A stretch of DNA of 5,746 nt, taken from positions 1-5,746 of the forward strand of contig JAISDP010000305.1 of NCBI GenBank assembly GCA_031264715.1, read 5' to 3'. Positions 1-5,734 of this stretch are shown piece after piece (the stretch's first letter is position 1; each line of letters starts with the position of its first letter). The notes under the pieces were generated by a model. That model did no database searches. It was given only the letters and a program-made list of their open reading frames with translations, and had not been told where the DNA came from. Source of the DNA: Bacteroidales bacterium. GTDB taxonomy: Bacteria > Bacteroidota > Bacteroidia > Bacteroidales > UBA4181. A program made the position numbers and the translations under genes.

Positions 1-744
1 GATTCCATTACTTACCTGAACGATCATCCGGATGAAACCGGCAATCGCGTGGAGAGAGGCTATATGACACGGGTTACAGAAAAATTGCCTCATATCAAAT
101 ATATCAATAAAGGATATAACGGTTGGACTTCGGGCGGCATTGCCGATAAAGTAGAGGAATTAGGAATACCCAAGGCGGATGTATATACGATTTTTCTGGG
201 TACCAATGATTGGTGGCAGGGACGTCCTGTCGGCGCTATAGATGATTATATCGAGGTTACGGGCAGCAAAACTGTTTGTGGGGCTTTACGCATCATCGTC
301 GATAAACTGAAACGACTGAACAGCCGGGCAAAAATCATCCTGATAACGCCTTTGCAGCGTGGTGATTTTATATACGTGGGTAACTATTCAAATAATGCTT
401 ACGGATCATATCGCGAGAAGAACGGTCAAAGCCTCGAAGCGGTTGCCAATGTCATCAAGGACATCGGCAAGCACGAAGGGCTCGTTGTTGTTGACCTGTA
501 TCACCAAAGCGGGATAAACCAATGGAACATGGTAAAGTTTAAGCGGTTGAAAGATCCTTCAACCGGGGCCTACCACGATTACAAATATCCTGATTTCATC
601 AACATTCCTTTCGATCCGGCCAATGATATTTATCCGTACCCGGTAGAGGCTGTCGATATGACCTATGACGGCTTACACCCATCGGACAAGGGAAATGCTG
701 CAATTGCCAAAATGTTGATCAAACAGATGAAGAAATTCAAATAA
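1..744 (+). CDS. SGNH/GDSL hydrolase, 5'-truncated by window edge
   Basis: Predicted serine esterase/acetylhydrolase of the SGNH (GDSL) superfamily; substrate unknown. The reading frame is open from base 1 and its first codons read DSIT, so the window starts inside the GDSI(T) block I motif and the nucleophile Ser is codon 2. The other blocks follow in order: a block II-like glycine region NKGYNGWTSGG (codons about 36-50), block III GTND (codons 67-70, oxyanion Asn69), and block V DGLHPS (codons 223-228, catalytic Asp223 and His226). The catalytic set is therefore complete apart from the missing N terminus, which should hold any signal peptide, so the cellular location cannot be judged. A GTG at base 49 could be called as a start, but it would remove the catalytic serine and is not the true start. 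The 3' end is intact (TAA at 742-744). Family members often remove acyl groups from sugars or lipids; a polysaccharide deacetylase role is only a guess. Confidence 0.9.
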   Translation, partial: DSITYLNDHPDETGNRVERGYMTRVTEKLPHIKYINKGYNGWTSGGIADKVEELGIPKADVYTIFLGTNDWWQGRPVGAIDDYIEVTGSKTVCGALRIIVDKLKRLNSRAKIILITPLQRGDFIYVGNYSNNAYGSYREKNGQSLEAVANVIKDIGKHEGLVVVDLYHQSGINQWNMVKFKRLKDPSTGAYHDYKYPDFINIPFDPANDIYPYPVEAVDMTYDGLHPSDKGNAAIAKMLIKQMKKFK

Positions 745-839
745 ATTACGGGCGATTGTAAATATTTGAAAACACCACCGGATTTTGTTTTGTATCGCAT
801 TTTCGGTTATTTTTCATAGCGCCTCAAAAAATAAGTTAA

Positions 840-864
840 CCGGTATTGTTCTGGAATATACCGG
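840..864. repeat. Short inverted repeat in the intergenic region
   Basis: The arms CCGGTAT (840-846) and ATACCGG (858-864) are perfect complements separated by 11 bases. It lies about 95 bases after the SGNH hydrolase stop. No T-run follows, so it is a poor intrinsic terminator by the usual rule. It could be a weak terminator, a protein-binding site or chance. Confidence 0.3.
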
Positions 865-905
865 ATGTATCCTGGCGCCCTAATTCCTTTTTGAATCAAG
901 TTTCC

Positions 906-929
906 TCCCGGAATTTTAAAATGCCGGGG
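906..929. repeat. Extended dyad-symmetric site upstream of the DUF6913-dapA promoter
   Basis: A 24-base near-perfect palindrome. The outer arms are CCCGG (907-911) and CCGGG (924-928), extended by a possible U-G pair (906/929). The core is the perfect palindrome ATTTTAAAAT (913-922), separated from the arms by a single mismatch (912/923). It lies about 30 bases upstream of the candidate -33 element of the next gene. The symmetry runs through the centre, which suits a homodimeric DNA-binding protein better than a hairpin loop. No T-run follows. Operator, weak terminator or chance remain possible. Confidence 0.35.
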
Positions 930-957
930 CTGGGGATAAAATGACAATTTGATGTGA

Positions 958-992
958 TTGGATAAAATATTACAAAAAAAACAGTAATTTTG
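958..992 (+). promoter_or_regulatory. Candidate Bacteroidota-type promoter (TTG ... TAATTTTG)
   Basis: TAATTTTG at 985-992 matches the Bacteroidota -7 consensus TAnnTTTG exactly. A TTG at 958-960 is a possible -33 element, although its spacing (24 bases between boxes) is longer than usual. Transcription would begin around base 999, giving a leader of only about 13 bases before the ATG at 1012. This supports placing the start of the DUF6913-dapA unit here. Confidence 0.55.
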
Positions 993-1011
993 CCAACCAT
1001 TAATTTTATTG

Positions 1012-1572
1012 ATGCTCAGAATACACGTGATTTTCGAAAGTTTAAAACTAAAAATAGCCGGCATGCTTCTTCGCAAGAAAAGTGCAAGAGTGAAGAGGCA
1101 AAAAATGCTGTTCGATTTTGCTTCGGCGAAATACATCGGTGTATTGTGTTCGCCCCAAGACGAAATAAGTACCGGGCATTTGAAAAACTTTTTGCATTAT
1201 CTTTCGCAAAAAGGCATTAAATATTCGGTGTTTGGCTATTTCGACGGGAAAAAAATCCCTGATAACTTTCTTTATTGGAAGGGAATGGACTTCATTACGC
1301 GACAGGATTTAAATTTCTTTTATATGCCTAAAGGACCGATTGTCGACAAATTCATCAATGAACCGTTCGATATGCTCATTAATTGCAACATTGCCAATTA
1401 TTTTCCGGTGGAACACATGTCGCAACTGTCGGTGGCAAAGTGCAAGGTGGGAATCGTGCGCGAAGGCGAATCATATTACGACCTGACGATCGATATTGAA
1501 AAGAGCCGAACCATTGAGTATTTCCTGAAAAATCTTGAAGTGTACCTGTCGAATCTAAGACATTCTCAATAA
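1012..1572 (+). CDS. DUF6913-type protein, function unknown
   Basis: 186-residue soluble protein matching what I recall of the Bacteroidota-restricted DUF6913 family. It has a basic N-terminal stretch (LRKKSARVKRQK, residues 20-31), then F-x-x-AKYIGVLC (about 36-46), a central GYFDGKKIPDNF segment, and DFITRQDLNFFYMPKGP followed by FINEPFDMLINCN (about 93-126), the most typical family stretch. SVAKCKVGI and YYDLTIDI follow. No signal peptide or membrane segment is seen. The ATG at 1012 is chosen over a TTG at 1009 and an internal ATG at 1063 because it keeps the basic N terminus and sits 20 bases after a promoter box. dapA starts 33 bases downstream, so the two are probably co-transcribed. 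The biochemical role is not known; the pairing with dapA does not by itself establish a part in lysine synthesis. Confidence 0.85.
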   Translation: MLRIHVIFESLKLKIAGMLLRKKSARVKRQKMLFDFASAKYIGVLCSPQDEISTGHLKNFLHYLSQKGIKYSVFGYFDGKKIPDNFLYWKGMDFITRQDLNFFYMPKGPIVDKFINEPFDMLINCNIANYFPVEHMSQLSVAKCKVGIVREGESYYDLTIDIEKSRTIEYFLKNLEVYLSNLRHSQ

Positions 1573-1605
1573 GCAAAAGAAGATAAAACGTTATAAATTA
1601 AATAT

Positions 1606-2484
1606 ATGCTATTTACAGGGACTGGTGTGGCCATAGTTACACCTTTCAAAAATGACGGGACAGTAGATTTTGAAGCTTTACGCCGGATCGTCAACCATTG
1701 TATCAACGGGCAGGTAGACTATATCGTTGTGCTGGGCACCACCGGCGAATCGATAACTTTGAACGCCAACGAAAAAGCAGATGTAGCCCGTTGTGTGGTC
1801 GACACAACTGCGGGTCGCGTACAGGTAGTGATCGGCGTTGGCGGCAACGATACGGCAAAGATGGTCGACGCAGTCAAACATACCAATTTCGACGGTATAT
1901 CCGGATTGTTATCGGTGACCCCATATTATAACAGGCCTGCACAAGCGGGTTTGATCGGGCATTACAAAGCTATTGCCGCCATAAGCCCCGTACCGGTGAT
2001 TCTCTATAATGTACCGGGGCGCACAGGCGTTAATATGACGGCCGAAACAACGCTCACGCTGGCGCACGAAGTGGATAATATTGTGGCTGTTAAGGAAGCG
2101 TCAGGTATGTTGATGCAAATGACGCAGATCATGAAGGGACGGCCGGATAATTTTTCGGTGATTTCGGGTGACGATGCTCTCTCGCTTCCATTGGTGGCAT
2201 TGGGCGGACAGGGTGTTATATCGGTAGTTGCGAATGCTTTCCCCCGGGAAATATCGACCATCATCCGCGAATCATCCGCCAACAATTATACGGCGGCACA
2301 GGCAGCTCAATACGCGATGTGCGACCTGTTCGAAACACTGTTTGCAGAAGGTAATCCTTCGGGAATCAAAGCGGCGCTCAATATCCTGGGATTGTCGCAA
2401 AATGTGCTCCGGTTGCCTTTGGTGCCGGTGTCGCAAAAAACGTATGATGTATTGGAATCACTTATTAAAAAAATGAAAGTATAA
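1606..2484 (+). CDS. dapA: 4-hydroxy-tetrahydrodipicolinate synthase (DapA)
   Basis: Condenses pyruvate with L-aspartate-4-semialdehyde in the cytoplasm, the first committed step to diaminopimelate (peptidoglycan) and lysine. The 292 residues are the normal full length for this TIM-barrel family. Visible signatures are GTTGES (44-49, with Thr45 and Thr46 of the active site), PYYNRP (106-111, Tyr108), YNVPGRTG (134-141, catalytic Tyr134 and substrate-binding Arg139) and VKEASG (162-167), where Lys163 is the Schiff-base lysine. The ATG at 1606 has an A/T-rich leader (ttataaattaaatat) with a purine-rich patch further upstream, as is common in Bacteroidota. The positions that bind feedback lysine in E. 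coli DapA are partly changed: E. coli His53, His56 and Glu84 correspond here to Ala54, Lys57 and Lys85, while Asn81 and Tyr107 are kept. Weak or absent lysine inhibition is inferred. A strong hairpin begins 10 bases after the stop. Confidence 0.97.
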   Translation: MLFTGTGVAIVTPFKNDGTVDFEALRRIVNHCINGQVDYIVVLGTTGESITLNANEKADVARCVVDTTAGRVQVVIGVGGNDTAKMVDAVKHTNFDGISGLLSVTPYYNRPAQAGLIGHYKAIAAISPVPVILYNVPGRTGVNMTAETTLTLAHEVDNIVAVKEASGMLMQMTQIMKGRPDNFSVISGDDALSLPLVALGGQGVISVVANAFPREISTIIRESSANNYTAAQAAQYAMCDLFETLFAEGNPSGIKAALNILGLSQNVLRLPLVPVSQKTYDVLESLIKKMKV

Positions 2485-2494
2485 ACCGAAGACA

Positions 2495-2527
2495 GTAAAT
2501 CCTGTGGTAATTATCCGCAGGATTTAC
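2495..2527 (+). terminator. Strong hairpin after dapA, terminator-like without a U-tract
   Basis: The arms GTAAATCCTG (2495-2504) and CAGGATTTAC (2518-2527) are perfectly complementary. The inner bases TGG/CCG extend the stem to 13 bp with one U-G pair around a 7-base loop (TAATTAT). It begins 10 bases after the dapA stop, where a terminator would be expected. The following bases (ccgcaaacc) are not U-rich, so it is not a textbook intrinsic terminator; it may instead protect the dapA mRNA end or attenuate read-through into pepD. Confidence 0.6.
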
Positions 2528-2649
2528 CCGCAAACCATCGCCTTATGAGCGACATCACTCTGATTAAAGTCGCCGTGTGGGGAATCGTTGTTCTTACGAT
2601 ATTTGCGGCATGTACCGGCGCTTTACGAATGCAAAATAGAATCTGGAAA

Positions 2650-4107
2650 ATGACATTGAAAGACATTACACCCCAAATCTGGCAATACTTTGAGGAAATC
2701 TGCCGTATACCGCGGCCATCAAAAAAGGAAGAGAAAATCTGTGCATACATCCGGCAATTTGCCGATGATCAACGGCTGGCATGTAAGCAGGATAAGGCAG
2801 GCAACATACTGATCAGTAAACCCGCCACACCGGGCAAGGAACACAAACCGACCGTGATCCTGCAAAGTCATGTGGATATGGTTTGTGAGAAGGATAGCAG
2901 CGTACGTCACAATTTTAACACCGACCCGATCGATCATTATATTGATGGCGATTGGATGAAAGCCCGCGGTACTACCCTGGGCGCCGATGATGGTATCGGC
3001 GTGGCGGCGATGCTGGCTGTATTAGCCGATCCGGACATTGCACACGGGCCGATTGAAGCTCTCTTTACCGTAGATGAAGAAACGGGGCTGACAGGCGCTA
3101 AGGCCCTGCAAGCCGGTTTTCTTACCGGAAAGATACTGATTAACCTCGATTCGGAAGACGAAGGAGAGTTGTTCATTGGTTGTGCCGGGGGAATTGATAC
3201 AGTGGCAACTTTCAAATACGAGCATAATGAAATCCCGCCCAACTCCATTGCTTACAAGTTGGCTATCAGCGGGATGACCGGAGGACATTCGGGTGACGAC
3301 ATCAACAAACGGCGCGGTAATGCCATCAAAATACTCAACCACTTGTTACTGGACAGTTCGAGCCTGTTCGGGATATCCATCTACCGGTTCGAGGGCGGCA
3401 ATCTCCGCAATGCCATTCCCCGCGAGGCAACTGCCATCATCGTCGTGGATAATCATTACCGGACCGATTTCGAGCAATACTGTGCCAGCGAATCGCAATT
3501 GTGGAAAGAAGCCCTGATTTCAACATCGCCGGGATTCCGTTTCACTATTGAACCGTGCGACATGCCCACACATATCATGGACATCGTCAACCAGTCGTGC
3601 TTACTCAATTCCCTGGCCCTGTGTCCATCAGGCGTAATTTCGATGAGCGAAACAATGCCCGGATTAGTGAGCACTTCCACCAACATAGCCTCGGTAAAAT
3701 TTGTCGGCAAAAAGAAGATAGCCATCACTACAAGCCAACGGAGTGATCGCGAGGAAGCCAAGATGAGCATCAACAAGCGTGTCCGCAGGATTTTCGCCAT
3801 GATGGAAGCCGAAGTGATCAGCTCGGACGGTTACCCGGGACGGACTCCCAACCCGGAATCACCCATTCTGGAAACTACCAAAGTTGCATACTGGGAGCTA
3901 TTTGGGCGAAAACCCGTTGTGAAGGCCATACATGCAGGTCTGGAGCTCGGACTGTTCCTCGAAAAGTACCCCCGGCTGGATATGATTTCGTTCGGACCAA
4001 CCATCAAAAATGCACATTCGCCCAGCGAGCAGCTTCACATCCCAAGTGTAAAACAATTCTCGGATCTGTTGCTCAAGGTATTGGAAGATGTTAAAAATGA
4101 AGAATGA
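2650..4107 (+). CDS. pepD: PepD-type aminoacyl-histidine / cytosol non-specific dipeptidase (peptidase family M20)
   Basis: Zinc dipeptidase that splits Xaa-His (carnosine-like) and many other dipeptides, releasing amino acids in the cytoplasm. From the ATG at 2650 the protein has 485 residues, the usual PepD length, and begins MTLKDITPQIW as relatives do. Metal and catalytic residues are all present: His74 and Asp76 in SHVDM, bridging Asp113 in GADDG, catalytic Glu143 and ligand Glu144 in VDEET, Asp167 in LDSED, His213 in GGHSGDD, and His456 in NAHSPSE. These are offset by a constant 5-6 from the positions I recall for Vibrio PepD, which supports this start. The frame stays open upstream to an ATG at 2545, adding 35 residues with a hydrophobic, lipobox-like stretch; this is probably untranslated leader, but if used it would target the enzyme to the membrane. 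A GATATTTG box at 2598-2605 (one mismatch to TAnnTTTG) could be a promoter. The next gene follows closely, or overlaps by ATGA if its upstream ATG is used. Confidence 0.93.
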   Translation: MTLKDITPQIWQYFEEICRIPRPSKKEEKICAYIRQFADDQRLACKQDKAGNILISKPATPGKEHKPTVILQSHVDMVCEKDSSVRHNFNTDPIDHYIDGDWMKARGTTLGADDGIGVAAMLAVLADPDIAHGPIEALFTVDEETGLTGAKALQAGFLTGKILINLDSEDEGELFIGCAGGIDTVATFKYEHNEIPPNSIAYKLAISGMTGGHSGDDINKRRGNAIKILNHLLLDSSSLFGISIYRFEGGNLRNAIPREATAIIVVDNHYRTDFEQYCASESQLWKEALISTSPGFRFTIEPCDMPTHIMDIVNQSCLLNSLALCPSGVISMSETMPGLVSTSTNIASVKFVGKKKIAITTSQRSDREEAKMSINKRVRRIFAMMEAEVISSDGYPGRTPNPESPILETTKVAYWELFGRKPVVKAIHAGLELGLFLEKYPRLDMISFGPTIKNAHSPSEQLHIPSVKQFSDLLLKVLEDVKNEE

Positions 4108-4133
4108 AGAGGTTTTTCAAATATCATAATCGT

Positions 4134-5525
4134 ATGAAAACAATCAAATATCTGTTAATGATCGCTATCATACCTGCGATGGTAGCATGTAAAAAAGATT
4201 ATACAGGCCAATGGGTTTCGATCAAGCCCGGCAAATCATTAAGCGGCTGGAAAACGGACGGTAACAGGAAAGATTTCAACTACTCGGGCGATACTTTGCA
4301 GTTAACCGGGCGAAGTACACTCTACTATTCGGGCAGGATACACGAAGCCAGGTTCAAGAACTTCGAATTGCTTGCCGATATTAAGACCGAACCAAATGCT
4401 GTTGCCGCTTTGTGGATTCATTCGGGTGACGCATCGGGTTACCAGGTGCTTATCAACAATACGCCAACCGGTGAAGAACGCCGCAAGACGGGAAGTCTTA
4501 GCTGTGTTCGCAACATTTATCAAAGCATGGCAGCCGATGGCGAATGGTTTACATTATATGTGAAAGTGGTGGAAAAACACATTACCATCAAGATAAACAA
4601 CATATTGGTGGTGGATTATGTGGAGCCCGATGAGCCTTACCGTACTGAAGAGAACAAAGGAATGCGGATTGCACGGGGGACGTTTGCTCTTAGCAGTTAT
4701 ACCGACACGCCGGTGAATATCAGCAGCATACACTTGCGGCCCTTGCCTGATAACGAACAGCCCGAACGTACAGATGCCGTGGATGAACAGAAGGACGAGA
4801 TCATACGCCTGCAACAAGTCAATTTCCCGGTGATTGATTACCATGTTCACCTGAAAGGCTGGAACCGGGAACAGGCGATGGCTCACTCGCGCAAGACAGG
4901 AATTTTCTATGGCGTTGCACCTAACTGCGGTATCGGGTTCCCGGTTACTTCCGACGCCGACATTGATGCGTACCTCGATACGACCCAAAACATGTCGTGT
5001 TTCAACGCTATGCAAGGCGAAGGCCGCGAATGGCCAACCACTTTCTCGGCAGAAGCCCGCGAGAAGTTTGATTACGTATTTACGGACGCCATGACCTTTA
5101 CCGACCACAAGGGACGTCGCACGCGCCTGTGGATGCCCGACGAGGTATGGATCGACATTGACCGCGAACAGTATATGGATATGATCGTCGACCGTACTGT
5201 AAAAGTATTGAAGGAAGAGCCGATCAGTATTTATGTCAACCCGACCTTCCTTCCCGAGCAGATGATGCCCGATTACGACAGCCTTTGGACGGATGCACGT
5301 ATCAACAAAGTGATTGAAGCCCTGGTAACGAAAAAGATCGCACTGGAAATCAACGCCAGGTATTGTATCCCTCACGAAAAGATCATACGTGCAGCCAAGG
5401 AAGCCGGCATACGTTTTACATTCGGCACCAACAATGCAAATTCGGATATTGGTAAACTCGAATATTGTATCGAAATGATGCAGAAATGCGGCATTACCGA
5501 CCGTGATATGTTTTTCCCGCAGTGA
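4134..5525 (+). CDS. Lipoprotein with DUF1080 (3-keto-disaccharide hydrolase-like) domain fused to a PHP/amidohydrolase-like domain
   Basis: 463 residues from the ATG at 4134. Residues 1-18 form a lipoprotein signal peptide (hydrophobic YLLMIAIIPAMVA) ending at Cys19, which would be lipidated; the protein is thus predicted outside the cytoplasm. Residues about 23-204 look like DUF1080, a concanavalin-like beta-sandwich whose Pfam name is 3-keto-disaccharide hydrolase: LSGWK, a central SGYQVLI, DGEWFTLYVKV, INNILVVDY, and the closing SSIHLRPL. After a charged linker, residues about 229-463 resemble a PHP-type metal hydrolase: DYHVHL (His237, His239), QGEGREW (Glu296), and ALEINARYCIP followed by FTFGTNNA (about 403-435). 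The usual PHP SDAH motif is replaced by TNNAN, so one or more metal ligands are absent or moved. An alternative ATG at 4104 overlaps the pepD stop (ATGA) and adds 10 basic or aromatic residues; 4134 gives the more normal signal length. Co-transcription with pepD is likely. The substrate is unknown. Confidence 0.85.
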   Translation: MKTIKYLLMIAIIPAMVACKKDYTGQWVSIKPGKSLSGWKTDGNRKDFNYSGDTLQLTGRSTLYYSGRIHEARFKNFELLADIKTEPNAVAALWIHSGDASGYQVLINNTPTGEERRKTGSLSCVRNIYQSMAADGEWFTLYVKVVEKHITIKINNILVVDYVEPDEPYRTEENKGMRIARGTFALSSYTDTPVNISSIHLRPLPDNEQPERTDAVDEQKDEIIRLQQVNFPVIDYHVHLKGWNREQAMAHSRKTGIFYGVAPNCGIGFPVTSDADIDAYLDTTQNMSCFNAMQGEGREWPTTFSAEAREKFDYVFTDAMTFTDHKGRRTRLWMPDEVWIDIDREQYMDMIVDRTVKVLKEEPISIYVNPTFLPEQMMPDYDSLWTDARINKVIEALVTKKIALEINARYCIPHEKIIRAAKEAGIRFTFGTNNANSDIGKLEYCIEMMQKCGITDRDMFFPQ

Positions 5526-5555
5526 AGCCGTGATGATGAAGTTATTCAAAAAATG

Positions 5556-5583
5556 GGGCTCTATAATGTTTTGTGTGGGTAAA
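5556..5583 (+). repeat. ISL3-like terminal repeat, copy 1
   Basis: A 28-base unit beginning GGGCTCTATAA and ending GTGGGTAAA, 30 bases after the stop of the lipoprotein gene. It matches copy 2 (36 bases downstream, same orientation) at 24 of 28 positions. Its shape, GGGCTCT then a variable middle and a TGGGTAAA close, resembles the terminal inverted repeats I recall for ISL3-family elements. No transposase is in the window, so the IS link is an inference. Confidence 0.5.
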
Positions 5584-5591
5584 TAAAAAAA

Positions 5592-5619
5592 GGGCTCTAT
5601 AACGAATTGTATGGGTAAA
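5592..5619 (+). repeat. ISL3-like terminal repeat, copy 2
   Basis: Second direct copy, beginning GGGCTCTATAACG and ending ATGGGTAAA; it differs from copy 1 at four positions in the middle. The two copies are separated by an 8-base A-rich spacer (taaaaaaa, 5584-5591), which is the length usually reported for ISL3-family target duplications. That could mean one element end inserted beside another. The matching far end is not in the window, so this cannot be confirmed. Confidence 0.5.
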
Positions 5620-5626
5620 AAGGAGA

Positions 5627-5639
5627 GATACGCGGTATC
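5627..5639. repeat. Hairpin 1 of a five-hairpin cluster
   Basis: Perfect 5-bp stem GATAC/GTATC around the loop GCG. It begins 7 bases after the end of the second IS-like repeat. Alone it is too short to be meaningful; it is listed because four further hairpins follow without interruption. Confidence 0.4.
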
Positions 5640-5650
5640 AGTTTGCATGA

Positions 5651-5667
5651 ATGACTTGAAAAGTCAT
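5651..5667. repeat. Hairpin 2 of a five-hairpin cluster
   Basis: Perfect 7-bp stem ATGACTT/AAGTCAT with loop GAA. With A5650 bulged, three more pairs (ATG 5647-5649 with CAT 5668-5670) extend it to about 10 bp. The bases just after it, cattttc, are T-rich, so it could also act as a terminator for the upstream + strand genes. Confidence 0.55.
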
Positions 5668-5678
5668 CATTTTCATAA

Positions 5679-5699
5679 CCGGAGGTCATTGACCTCCGG
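5679..5699. repeat. Hairpin 3 of a five-hairpin cluster, perfect 10-bp arms
   Basis: The arms CCGGAGGTCA (5679-5688) and TGACCTCCGG (5690-5699) are exact complements around a single central T. As RNA or single-stranded DNA the loop would open to about five bases (CATTG) on an 8-bp stem. This is the strongest inverted repeat at this end of the window. Confidence 0.65.
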
Positions 5700-5704
5700 G
5701 AAAG

Positions 5705-5734
5705 GCTATGTACGGATAGCTGCCTGTAAGGCAG
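5705..5734. repeat. Hairpins 4 and 5 of a five-hairpin cluster
   Basis: Hairpin 4 has arms GCTAT (5705-5709) and ATAGC (5716-5720) around a 6-base loop. Hairpin 5 has arms CTGCCT (5720-5725) and AGGCAG (5729-5734) around GTA. They share base C5720, so they are stacked end to end or mutually exclusive at that base. The cluster may continue past the window, which ends 12 bases later. Confidence 0.5.

Noticed and set aside
49..744. GTG at base 49 as the start of the SGNH hydrolase
   Set aside because: The frame is open to base 1 and carries the catalytic-serine motif before base 49, so the gene is truncated by the window and does not start there.
807..1136. Minus-strand frame of 109 codons across the intergenic region and the DUF6913 start
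   Set aside because: No recognisable motifs, overlaps the promoter and the N terminus of a well-supported gene, and is Cys/Phe/Ile-rich as expected of antisense A/T-rich DNA.
990..1220. Plus-strand frame overlapping the start of the DUF6913 gene in another phase
   Set aside because: It overlaps the promoter box, has no homology-like features, and ends inside a confident gene.
1573..1605. Lysine riboswitch or leader peptide upstream of dapA
   Set aside because: Only 33 bases separate dapA from the preceding gene, far too short for a lysine riboswitch, and the 13-base leader before the DUF6913 gene is also too short.
2545..2649. Separate small membrane-protein gene upstream of pepD
   Set aside because: The frame has no stop of its own before PepD and no clear ribosome binding site; it is better treated as leader or an alternative N terminus.
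5556..5619. CRISPR array
   Set aside because: Only two units with an 8-base spacer and four mismatches; spacers in CRISPR arrays are longer and repeats nearly identical.
4554..5648. Long open frame of 364 codons on the minus strand, antisense to the DUF1080/PHP-like lipoprotein gene
   Set aside because: The + strand has a signal peptide and recognisable domains; the antisense product shows no family motif and is the codon-bias shadow of the real gene.
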